DNA from: Deltaproteobacteria bacterium HGW-Deltaproteobacteria-2
Lineage (GTDB): Bacteria > Desulfobacterota > Syntrophia > Syntrophales > Smithellaceae
NCBI GenBank assembly: GCA_002840505.1
Contig: PHBC01000001.1
Span: forward strand, 437,901-501,900
Length of the DNA: 64,000 bases
Direction of reading: 5' to 3'
Part shown: positions 29,765-37,641 of the stretch, piece after piece
Numbering within the stretch: position 1 is the first letter of the stretch
How the letters are laid out: each line of letters starts with the position of its first letter
Program-made: the position numbers and the translations under genes
Notes under the pieces: model-generated
What the model was told of the DNA's origin: nothing
Seen by the model: only the letters and a program-made list of their open reading frames with translations
Databases searched by the model: none

Positions 29765-31783
29765 TTAACCGTTTGCCAGTTTGGGTCTGCCGATGGCGGT
29801 AGCCTTGATCTCTGTGCCTAAAAAAAATCCTCCACTAGGGACACCATTACCTGAATCAATGATCTGATCCTTACGACTGATATGAACTTGAACAGCGGAC
29901 GCTCCGGCATACCGTGCATGCTCATCAGCTAAGCTACGTGCTTCTTCAGTAGCATAGGCAATGGCCTCTTCAAAGTTGTCAAAGTCCTGAATGCCGACAG
30001 GCAGGTGAACACGAAATCTTTCCGGAGCAAGAGGTTTAATGAAAGCACGTAAGGTTTGCATAACGCTGCCAGCCACGGCACCAACGGCATTAGCGACTTC
30101 AGCATGGTCGGGGATAATAAGCTGCGTATGCATCTTTTCGGCAACAGCCGGGAAATAAGTACGTACGGGAGCTCCGATCGCCACCAATGGCCGACGTAAG
30201 GTTAAACTCACCCCCATCAAGGTATCGAGATCATCCTGGCCAGCCAATGCTTGATCAACCAGAAGGCGGCCAAGCGAATTTTTACCATTCATGTTCATGT
30301 GATACCCTTCGGCCAGGGCGGTAGACACAATTGCCTTCCCTGCTTGTACGGTTATTTGATGTACTACCTTTTGGCAAAGGTCGCGGATCTGCATGATCGA
30401 CACTGAAGTGCACTTTCCTGCTTGTCGCGCCATGAGTTCGGCTCCCAAATTCGCTCCTTCTAACGACCATTCTTGAATGTACCCCAAGGCGTGCGCGGCA
30501 TCTGTGGGTGTGAATCCGCTGATCACCACCAGGCCATGCTCAACTAACCGTTCCAAGGCATATGACTTAAGCATGGTCACCTCAGACTCAAGTAGCAAAT
30601 CCAAAGCTACAGGACCATCTGCCAAAGCTTCCCACACCATAGTCTGAAACGGCGTAAGGTTTTCCCGAGCAACATCCAATGGTCTTTGGCGCAGGGCAAA
30701 CTGCCCGTCATGAAGCTTGAATGATGCTTGAGACACTTGTTGACGTAAGGCAGCGAGGACTGCCGGATATTGATGGGCCAAAAGACTCAAGGGAACCATG
30801 CGGGTAGGACCGAGAAACATATCTCCGGATTTATCCCAGGTAATCTGGCTGTCGCCGCCCAATCCGGACGTGTGCACCGACACAGCCTCCACCATGGTTT
30901 TCCATCCGCCGATGATTGCCCCTTCTTCATTAAGTATGGGTTTACCTGCACGGAGGATGGCGATGTCGGTCGTGGTACCTCCCATGTCCGCCACAAAGAC
31001 ATCTTCCATTTTCGATAAGTACCGCGCCCCAACCACGCTCGCGGCCGGACCGGATAGAATTGTCTCCACCGGGTGTTCCAACGCTACGCTAGCCTTTATA
31101 AGGGAACCGTCTCCCTTAACTACCATGAGGGGCGCATGGATAGCCTTCTCAGACAACATGTCCTGCACCGCCTGTATGAGTTGTTGCAGTAATGGAATGA
31201 GACGGGCATTCAAGACGGTTGTGAGCGCCCGGCGTGGTGCGTTGAGGTTTGAAGTTAGTTCGTGTCCGCAGGTAACCGGCAAACCGGTCAGTTCACGCAC
31301 CATATTGCGCACGGCCAGTTCATGGCTGGGATTATAGACACCTAAATAACCCGACACGGCAAAAGCTGCCGTATGGCCGGCATGCATAGTAATCGCCTGA
31401 CGTGCCGCATTCAGATCAAGAGGCCTCTGCTCTTCACCCGTGATGGTATGCCCACCATCTATGAAAACCACCGGGTCGCTTCCCAAGGCCTGGCTAAGTC
31501 CCTCACGATCCAAGGCATCCGGTGGATACCCCAGAAGTAACAGGCAGACAGGACATCCTCGTCCTTCAACCACGGCATTAGTTGCTAATGTCGTTGAAAG
31601 AGAGACCAGATTGATTTCGGGGGGTGGATCAGGCAAGGCCGCTTCCACAGCGGAACGGATGCCGAGATAGAGATTATGTTTGGTCGTCAGAGACTTACCA
31701 AAACCGATAACTCCTTTTTCATCATCAAGCAGGGCGGCATCGGTATAGGTGCCGCCGGTATCAATACCAAGAAGAATAGCCAT
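29765..31783 (-). CDS. Hydantoinase A / oxoprolinase-like ASKHA protein
   Basis: A 672-residue protein. It has the two phosphate-binding ASKHA motifs of HyuA: GIDTGGTYTD at 6-15 and DMGGTTTD at 265-272. Other blocks are STTLATNAVVEGRGCPVCLL and SNLNAPRRALTTVLNARLIPLL. HyuA enzymes open cyclic amides such as N-methylhydantoin or 5-oxoproline with ATP, usually with a separate HyuB subunit. There is no hyuB here. It is embedded in a corrinoid methyltransferase operon with 15- to 23-bp gaps, so it may activate a substrate that is demethylated afterwards, or may act as a second ATPase activator. The reaction cannot be read from sequence. Confidence 0.9.
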   Translation of the reverse strand: MAILLGIDTGGTYTDAALLDDEKGVIGFGKSLTTKHNLYLGIRSAVEAALPDPPPEINLVSLSTTLATNAVVEGRGCPVCLLLLGYPPDALDREGLSQALGSDPVVFIDGGHTITGEEQRPLDLNAARQAITMHAGHTAAFAVSGYLGVYNPSHELAVRNMVRELTGLPVTCGHELTSNLNAPRRALTTVLNARLIPLLQQLIQAVQDMLSEKAIHAPLMVVKGDGSLIKASVALEHPVETILSGPAASVVGARYLSKMEDVFVADMGGTTTDIAILRAGKPILNEEGAIIGGWKTMVEAVSVHTSGLGGDSQITWDKSGDMFLGPTRMVPLSLLAHQYPAVLAALRQQVSQASFKLHDGQFALRQRPLDVARENLTPFQTMVWEALADGPVALDLLLESEVTMLKSYALERLVEHGLVVISGFTPTDAAHALGYIQEWSLEGANLGAELMARQAGKCTSVSIMQIRDLCQKVVHQITVQAGKAIVSTALAEGYHMNMNGKNSLGRLLVDQALAGQDDLDTLMGVSLTLRRPLVAIGAPVRTYFPAVAEKMHTQLIIPDHAEVANAVGAVAGSVMQTLRAFIKPLAPERFRVHLPVGIQDFDNFEEAIAYATEEARSLADEHARYAGASAVQVHISRKDQIIDSGNGVPSGGFFLGTEIKATAIGRPKLANG

Positions 31784-31806
31784 ACACTCTTTGTCTCCGG
31801 TTGAAT

Positions 31807-32502
31807 CTATGCATCACACTCTTTGTGATCAGCTGAATGTGCCAGCGATTTTTGATATGGAGCTCTACGACCCGGACATTTTTCCAGGGGACATAATTGA
31901 CAGTTGACAAACCCTTCATCAGAAGCAAAGAAGATCCCTGACATGGATTTAAGCGGTTTCATCATGAGACCTTCCGTAAGAGTGACCCCAATCTTAACAG
32001 CATCGTCTCCGAACAGATGAAACAGATTCTGCTGTTCCTGAATCGGCCAATCAGTCAATGATCCGGGATTCATTGCGGATAGATTCCGGGGTTGATAGCG
32101 TTGCTTAATTGATGTTTCCAAGGCATGTATTGCACTACCGAGAGCAAAGTCTTGAATCGTATTTACCCAATACTTCTGAACAATATCGGTAAACTGCTGC
32201 GACCATTCTTCCATCTCTGTGCCGCAAGTACACAGGAAGGGGAGCACGATGTCAGACTTGCCCAGATTGTTTTTTAAGAGACGGCTATGCAATAAAATTG
32301 CATCAATCTCTACTACATCCTCGTCGGGATATTTAGCTAATGCAATTTTATATAAAGCTTTCGGTCTGCCAATTCGCATGGCATCGGTCGCCAGCTTGGT
32401 TACAGTATCAATTGCAGAAGGATTATTTTGCAGTCGCAAGCTATTTACCAATAGATTCACATCAAGTACGAATGGGATTTCATCTATGATAACTTTATCC
32501 AT
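31807..32502 (-). CDS. MetH-activation-domain-like protein
   Basis: A 231-residue protein resembling the reactivation (AdoMet-binding) region of B12-dependent methionine synthase, with LGSAIHALETSIKQ, NLSAMNPGSLTDWPIQEQQNLFHLF and GVTLTEGLMMKPLKSMSG in the order seen there. A C-terminal tail adds cysteines C201, C204 and C209 (CQLCPLEKCPGRRAPY), as in stand-alone homologues near corrinoid genes. It could reactivate or repair oxidised corrinoid using AdoMet, in parallel with the RACo activator. It lies 23 bp before the hydantoinase-like gene. Confidence 0.85.
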   Translation of the reverse strand: MDKVIIDEIPFVLDVNLLVNSLRLQNNPSAIDTVTKLATDAMRIGRPKALYKIALAKYPDEDVVEIDAILLHSRLLKNNLGKSDIVLPFLCTCGTEMEEWSQQFTDIVQKYWVNTIQDFALGSAIHALETSIKQRYQPRNLSAMNPGSLTDWPIQEQQNLFHLFGDDAVKIGVTLTEGLMMKPLKSMSGIFFASDEGFVNCQLCPLEKCPGRRAPYQKSLAHSADHKECDA

Positions 32503-32530
32503 AACCGTTACATCCTTTACATCGCAGCTA

Positions 32531-33724
32531 TTAATAGTATCCGTATTTGTATACAGAATTAATCAAAGCCTTAAGGTTTTCCGGACGGGAATTGGCTGGA
32601 ATTTCACACCCGCCAGCCAGAATAAATCCTCCGCCTTTGCCTACCTCTTCAATCAGGCGATGACAATATTCATCCACTTCCTGAGGACTGCCCATCACCA
32701 GTCGCGAGGCGGATACGTCACCGAAAATACACATGCGATCTCCGATCTCTTCCTTGGCACGGAAAATATCGGTCATACCATCCATTTGCAGGATGCATTT
32801 CTTAGCAGGCAGGCGGCGCATGATCTTGAGGTTCTTCAGCCAATCGCCGTCGCAATGGAGTATCGGTGTGATTCCGGCATCGATCAGCCGATTGATAATA
32901 ATCTCCATACTGGGGAAAGCCAGATTTTCGAAATGCCGCGGAGATATGAAGCTATTAGATGTACGGTGCAGGTATAATTGTACCCTTGGTATACCCATCA
33001 GCTTGGCCGTGAGGATCGCGAACGCCGCATACCCGTCTGCAAGTTTGGTAGCCGCTTTTCCGATCTTATCAGGTACATTGAAGAGGTCTTTGGAAAAGTT
33101 TATTACATTTCTGCCTTGAGAAAAAGTATCAAACGGCATTTCAGCCTGATAGCCCATTTGCACCGCCAGTCCCTGCTTCTCCCACCACTTGAAGTCGCGC
33201 CTCCAGAACACAACCTGGCCAAGGAGGCCTGTAAGCACTTTCATAGATAATCGGGGAAGACCATATCCCTCAACGTCCAGACTGAAACGCGGAAGCATCT
33301 TCAAGCGAAAAATGAGGTCACCCCAATACTTAGCGCCCCAGGATGTATCGTTCAAAATCTCATCATAATCTTCCGGCCGCATGTACTCAATTTCTTCGGT
33401 CTGCACAACATCATCGAGGGGAAGATCCACCCCCGGCCACAGCGATCGCATCATCATCACAAAAGTATACACGAGGCGTGAGTAAGGATTGATATTGTAG
33501 TAAATATCCCAGGGTCCAAGATCCGCATAAACCTTATGCATCACTTGCTTGTATGTCTCAGGATTTCTCAGGTATTCGCCCATGCTCGTACCGGTATGGT
33601 AGGGTGCATAATAGTAAATCATCATGGAAACCGGCACGCGATCCGGTTTTTCACACTTAATAACCTTTTCAAGCCGCTCATCGGCGGTCATCGAATCTTT
33701 ATCATAGAGCTTCTTTTTCTGCAT
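32531..33724 (-). CDS. UroD-fold methyltransferase, probably substrate-specific
   Basis: A 397-residue uroporphyrinogen decarboxylase-superfamily protein, longer than the second copy at 28730. At the zinc-site positions it has H290-C291-D292 (ITPILHCDGDWL, HxD type) and C373 (LAGGCEIPANSRPEN) instead of the HxC pair, so its metal site or substrate differs. It lies next to the corrinoid-protein gene (68 bp downstream of it), the usual position of the substrate-specific methyltransferase I. The paralogue at 28730 would then be methyltransferase II. Which methylated compound it uses is unknown. Confidence 0.85.
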   Translation of the reverse strand: MQKKKLYDKDSMTADERLEKVIKCEKPDRVPVSMMIYYYAPYHTGTSMGEYLRNPETYKQVMHKVYADLGPWDIYYNINPYSRLVYTFVMMMRSLWPGVDLPLDDVVQTEEIEYMRPEDYDEILNDTSWGAKYWGDLIFRLKMLPRFSLDVEGYGLPRLSMKVLTGLLGQVVFWRRDFKWWEKQGLAVQMGYQAEMPFDTFSQGRNVINFSKDLFNVPDKIGKAATKLADGYAAFAILTAKLMGIPRVQLYLHRTSNSFISPRHFENLAFPSMEIIINRLIDAGITPILHCDGDWLKNLKIMRRLPAKKCILQMDGMTDIFRAKEEIGDRMCIFGDVSASRLVMGSPQEVDEYCHRLIEEVGKGGGFILAGGCEIPANSRPENLKALINSVYKYGYY

Positions 33725-33792
33725 ACGGCCTCCTCATACACATTTATTAGTATTGAGATATACTCAAACGTTATCTTATATTTTGCAGATGG

Positions 33793-34440
33793 CTAGGCGC
33801 CGGCAAATGATTGAATAATGCGAATACCTTCATAACCATCCCAGGTTTGCGCATCTGCCCCTATTTTTTCCGCCAGGTCTTTTGAGGTCGCGCCTCCGCC
33901 AATAATTACCTTGACACCTTCACGCAACCCATTTTCTTTGAGCAGTTCGACTACCTGGGCCATATATGGATAGGCGGTAGTGATCAAAGCTGACATACCG
34001 AGGATTGTCGCACCGGTTGCTTTTACTTTATCGATAAAACTTTCAGGAGGAACATCTTCGCCTAGGTTATAAACTGTAAAACCAGCTGCTTCAGCCAGGA
34101 TACAAAAAATATCTTTTCCCAGGGCATGGATATCTCCCTTAGGGGTTCCGATGACAATTGTTCCCAGATTCCTTTGACCATCGCCGAGCTTCAAGTGCGG
34201 TTTAATCATGGAGCTAATCTGCTTGAATATTTCTCCGGCCATGACCAGTTCGGGCAGGTAATAGTCGCCGGCTTCAAACTTCTTTCCGACCTCTTCCATG
34301 CACTGCTGGCATGCACGCAGGAAATCATGGGGCAAACAGCCTGACTCAAGCAGTCTCTCCGCCTCTTTAGTTATTGAATCCAGATGAAAAGAAAAAAACT
34401 TCTCCTGAAAAACATCGAAAGCATCCTTGTCACTCGCCAT
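33793..34440 (-). CDS. Corrinoid (B12-binding) methyl-carrier protein
   Basis: A 215-residue two-domain protein. The helical cap is at about 1-90 (EVGKKFEAGDYYLPELVMAGEI). The B12-binding Rossmann domain has KGDIHALGKDI: H105 of DxHxxG is the lower axial ligand (most relatives read DIHDIG). It continues with GATILGMSALITTAYPYM and VIIGGGATSK. It resembles MtaC/MtbC-type corrinoid carriers. It is first in the structural operon after tetR, and its methyl group would be exchanged by the two UroD-fold enzymes encoded downstream. Confidence 0.94.
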   Translation of the reverse strand: MASDKDAFDVFQEKFFSFHLDSITKEAERLLESGCLPHDFLRACQQCMEEVGKKFEAGDYYLPELVMAGEIFKQISSMIKPHLKLGDGQRNLGTIVIGTPKGDIHALGKDIFCILAEAAGFTVYNLGEDVPPESFIDKVKATGATILGMSALITTAYPYMAQVVELLKENGLREGVKVIIGGGATSKDLAEKIGADAQTWDGYEGIRIIQSFAGA

Positions 34441-34521
34441 TGCCTCTCCTCCTTATTCAATTCAAAGATATTTTATTAAAATTCATCCAGTACATTCTGG
34501 AATGATAAACCAAAAGAATAA

Positions 34522-35199
34522 TTAACTTTTTTTTCTGGATATTTTTCTCTTTTTCAGACTATCTATAATTTCTGCTTTTACCTTGCCCGGCAGGAGATAT
34601 CTTGCCATATTTTCAATCAATACCTGTTCTATGGGCATCCTCTTCTCCAGCATTGACATGTAAATGTAACCTTCCACAGAGAGGAGAAGTAAAAGAGCCA
34701 AAGAAGATTCTTCAAGTTCGGCATTTAGATATCCGGAGTCCTTGCCTTGTCGAATAAGCGCCTCAAGTTGACGGAGTACTTGTTGGTAATAGCCGTTTAC
34801 TCTATCCTTGAAATTTTCGAGTGGTTTATTAGTGTTGTTATGCAGCGAACCGAAGTGAACAAGCCGGTTCAATAGATTTTGTTGATTGAATAAAGCGACA
34901 AATTTCCGCATGTATTGGAATAGTTTTTCTTCAAAGGGATCATTGGAATCCAGCGTAGCCTGTAAGAGTTCACAATACGGAACCATGCAGCGGTCAATAA
35001 GTTCGTTAAAAAGTGCCGCTTTATTGTCCCAATACCAATAAATTAATGCCTTACTGTATCCGGTATCGGCAGCAAGATCGTTCATGCTGGAATGATCATA
35101 TCCTTTGATAGAAAAGACCTTTAACGCAGAATTAATAATTTCCTCCCGGCGCTGAGTTTCTTTGAGATTTCTCCTCAGACCCATGGTTTTCTGTTTCAT
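34522..35199 (-). CDS. TetR-family regulator of the corrinoid operon
   Basis: A 225-residue TetR repressor. The HTH is at about 15-60 (REEIINSALKVFSIKGYDHS, SMNDLAADTGYSKALIYWYW). The ligand-binding region follows, with a basic C-terminus (LKKRKISRKKS). It lies at the head of the corrinoid operon (81 bp before the corrinoid gene) and divergent from the double-cluster ferredoxin protein. A perfect 32-bp palindrome 30 bp upstream of its start is the likely operator, which would put both directions under its control. The inducer is unknown. Confidence 0.93.
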   Translation of the reverse strand: MKQKTMGLRRNLKETQRREEIINSALKVFSIKGYDHSSMNDLAADTGYSKALIYWYWDNKAALFNELIDRCMVPYCELLQATLDSNDPFEEKLFQYMRKFVALFNQQNLLNRLVHFGSLHNNTNKPLENFKDRVNGYYQQVLRQLEALIRQGKDSGYLNAELEESSLALLLLLSVEGYIYMSMLEKRMPIEQVLIENMARYLLPGKVKAEIIDSLKKRKISRKKS

Positions 35200-35228
35200 A
35201 TAAAATCCTCCGCAGGAATAATATAGCC

Positions 35229-35260
35229 AACTATTATACTGAACGTTCAGTATAATAGTT
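35229..35260. promoter_or_regulatory. Perfect 32-bp palindromic TetR operator
   Basis: The half-site AACTATTATACTGAAC at 35229-35244 is exactly mirrored at 35245-35260, centred on GAACGTTC. It lies 30 bp upstream of the tetR start and 370 bp upstream of the divergent ferredoxin gene, so binding would block the tetR-corrinoid promoter. The core TGAACGTTCA is the same as in the operator of the second TetR gene at 42533. Confidence 0.82.
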
Positions 35261-35623
35261 TTTGTAGGATACAGAAGACATGTATATTTGTCAATAAAAA
35301 AATAAACCTAAATAATAACTGAAAAAACAACATATTTTTTATGCTAAATAACAGATTTTATAACGTTTTTAATATATTGCTAATCGAAAAAAAATATTCC
35401 TTGACTTGTAGACGACCGGTCCAATATGTTGATAAATATGTCAAAAGCATAATTACCATTCATGGATTTTTACAAAGGTACATCCGTTGATGGTGACAAA
35501 CGTAAAGTCAATTGATGAGATACTGCGTATACCTTTAACGGCGGAAAAGGTATAATTGAAACGGTTGATCTTCAACTTCTTACTATGTGTTAAACCCGTA
35601 GAAAAATTCTATATAAAAGGAGC
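35261..35623. other. Long leader region before the ferredoxin gene
   Basis: About 360 bp of AT-rich DNA downstream of the operator, with no ORF of note. A 9-bp inverted repeat, TATACCTTT and AAAGGTATA, lies at 35528-35554, about 76 bp before the start codon, and may be a second regulatory site. A ribosome site (AAAGGAGC) lies at 35617. Confidence 0.45.
35528..35554 (+). promoter_or_regulatory. Inverted repeat upstream of the ferredoxin gene
   Basis: TATACCTTT at 35528-35536 and AAAGGTATA at 35546-35554 are perfect complements separated by nine bases. It could bind a dimeric regulator or form a leader hairpin. It is unlike the TetR operator core. Confidence 0.4.
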
Positions 35624-35629
35624 TTGATT

Positions 35630-36946
35630 ATGGGACATCTAGTTGGAAAAGACATTTATAAAAAACTGGGAGAGAAGATTGATAATTTAACGGTCAAGGC
35701 ACCCTGGAATGATGCCGTTTACAACATTTTTAAAACTCTCTACACACAGGATGAAGCCGAAGTTATTGTAAAGATGCCTTATGTTTTATCAAGTTTCAAC
35801 CGTATTCAAAAAATAACAAAAATTGAGCCCACAAAATTACGAAAGATACTGGAGAGCCTATGCGTCAAAGGTCTGGTTATCGATATCTGGGCCAACAATA
35901 CCTACAATTATATGATTTCGCCAATGCTCATCGGCGTATTCGAATTCACAATGATGAGAAATAATCCTGATCTTAATTCCAAGGAATGGGCTAAATTATT
36001 TCATCAATATCTCCAAGGTGATGGCGGACCTTTATATGCAGAAAACAGCAAAGAAGGACATAAGATATCCTTTGCCCGGACACTCCCTCATGAAGGCACT
36101 ATTCCGGATGAAGACCATGTCGAAGTTCTGGATTACGAAAAGGCCACATCAATTATTAAATCGTTTAATAAATTTTCAATCGGGCTGTGTTCCTGCCGGC
36201 ACGAAAAACATCATATTGATGAAAAAAAATGCGATATCCCTCTGGATACATGCACTTCATTTGGTTTTGGAGCGGACTATCTCATCCGGAACAATCTGGC
36301 AAAAGAAGTTTCTAAAACACAAATGCTTGAGCACTTTGCCCGGTCAAAAGAATTGGGCCTGGTTTTTAATGCGGACAATGTGCAGAAAAATATAACCTTT
36401 ATCTGCCACTGTTGCGGCTGTTGCTGTAACATATTGCTGGGTATTTCCAAATTTGGCTATCCTAATTTCGTCGTAACATCCAATTACATCGCCGAAATCG
36501 ATGAAAAATTATGCAATGGCTGCGGTAAATGCGCTAAAGCCTGTAAGATCGACGCCATTCAAATGGTTACCATTGAGAAGCCCCTAACCAAAAAGAAGAA
36601 GGATGCCAAAATTAATAAGGAGTTCTGTATTGGCTGCGGAGTATGTGCTCTTGCCTGCCCCACAAAAGCAATGAAACTTGTGAAACGCGACAAGCGTGTT
36701 ATTACGCCGGAAACTGTCTTCGAAAGAATTATCCTGCAATCATTTAAAGCCGGTAATCTACAAAATCACATTTTCGATAATCCTCAGAGCAAAACACAGG
36801 ATTTCATGCGTGGTTTTGTGGGAGGATTCCTCAAAATACCATCTGTTAAAAAGGCTCTCCTAAGCGATGCCCTGCGTTCCACCTTTCTGGCCACGATGAA
36901 AATAGGCATACACTTACAAGGGAAAGGATGGATAACAAAATTATAA
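35630..36946 (+). CDS. Two-[4Fe-4S] ferredoxin protein with HTH-like N-terminal domain
   Basis: About 438 residues. The N-terminal third (VKMPYVLSSFNRIQKITKIE, TKLRKILESLCVKGLVIDI) resembles a winged-helix domain. The middle has extra cysteines (GLCSCRHEKHH, DTCTSFGFGADY, FICHCCGCCCNILLG). The C-terminal third carries two classical [4Fe-4S] motifs, CNGCGKCAKAC and CIGCGVCALAC. It is probably an electron donor or sensor, possibly supplying the activator of the divergent corrinoid operon. ATG at 35630 has AAGGAG eight bases upstream; TTG at 35624 is too close to it. Similar proteins are widespread in syntrophic deltaproteobacteria, with unknown biochemical role. Confidence 0.85.
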   Translation: MGHLVGKDIYKKLGEKIDNLTVKAPWNDAVYNIFKTLYTQDEAEVIVKMPYVLSSFNRIQKITKIEPTKLRKILESLCVKGLVIDIWANNTYNYMISPMLIGVFEFTMMRNNPDLNSKEWAKLFHQYLQGDGGPLYAENSKEGHKISFARTLPHEGTIPDEDHVEVLDYEKATSIIKSFNKFSIGLCSCRHEKHHIDEKKCDIPLDTCTSFGFGADYLIRNNLAKEVSKTQMLEHFARSKELGLVFNADNVQKNITFICHCCGCCCNILLGISKFGYPNFVVTSNYIAEIDEKLCNGCGKCAKACKIDAIQMVTIEKPLTKKKKDAKINKEFCIGCGVCALACPTKAMKLVKRDKRVITPETVFERIILQSFKAGNLQNHIFDNPQSKTQDFMRGFVGGFLKIPSVKKALLSDALRSTFLATMKIGIHLQGKGWITKL

Positions 36947-37053
36947 TCAAACCATTAAGCACCAACGTTGTCCGTGTACTTTTTGACATGAGATGATCTT
37001 GGGATTTTTTTTATTTATGACAACAGAAGTCCGCTTTTCGGGTAGCCAACACC

Positions 37054-37606
37054 TCATCGAGGTGATTGACCGATAAGGAATCTATTAACAATAAAGCCAA
37101 AACGCCCGTAAAAAGCAAGATTGTCTTCTTTTGAGTTTTCCAGATAGGCCCAACACTTTTCACGGTCACAAATATGTAGTGTCGGCATCATCAATGCCAT
37201 GCCTGCACTCTTGCCATGATATTTAGAAACCACCACAATGAACTGTAAATAATAATGCCTTTCCTTGGGATGGCATCTTTCAAGCTTATCCATTACAGAT
37301 AACAGACGTAACAATTCCTTCCAGCTTACTGCATGAATCATTTTGGACGAAAGGTCAATTGCTTTACATAGCTGACCTTCGATGCCCCCAGCGGATACCA
37401 TAATGCCGCTCCGGTGAGATCTTTTGTCGTAAGCACCTTTTCATGCTGCAGGCACAAATCTGATATTCATGTATGAAACAAGAGCTCTGGCCCTCGAGTT
37501 TTTTTTCATCCTTACGGATTATCCAGTTGACGATAGGATCATCATCAAACGCCATCACAAGAGACGCAACTAAGCGATCGGTGCTGCGCAAAAGGCCTTT
37601 CTAATC
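37054..37606 (-). pseudogene. GNAT acetyltransferase broken by two frameshifts
   Basis: Fragments of one GNAT protein are spread over three frames. The N-terminal part (DRLVASLVMAFDDDPIVNWI) is in one frame. A central piece is in a second (KVLTTKDLTGAALWYPLGAS, at about 37385-37440). The C-terminal part is in a third (HYYLQFIVVVSKYHGKSAGM, then AYLENSKEDNLAFYGRFGF), up to 37054. Each matches the expected order of GNAT motifs, so at least two frameshifts have occurred. It lies between convergent neighbours. Sequencing error is possible but would need two errors in one gene. Confidence 0.75.
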
Positions 37607-37641
37607 TTGTCATTCAATGCATTCATTTCTTTGAAAACCTA

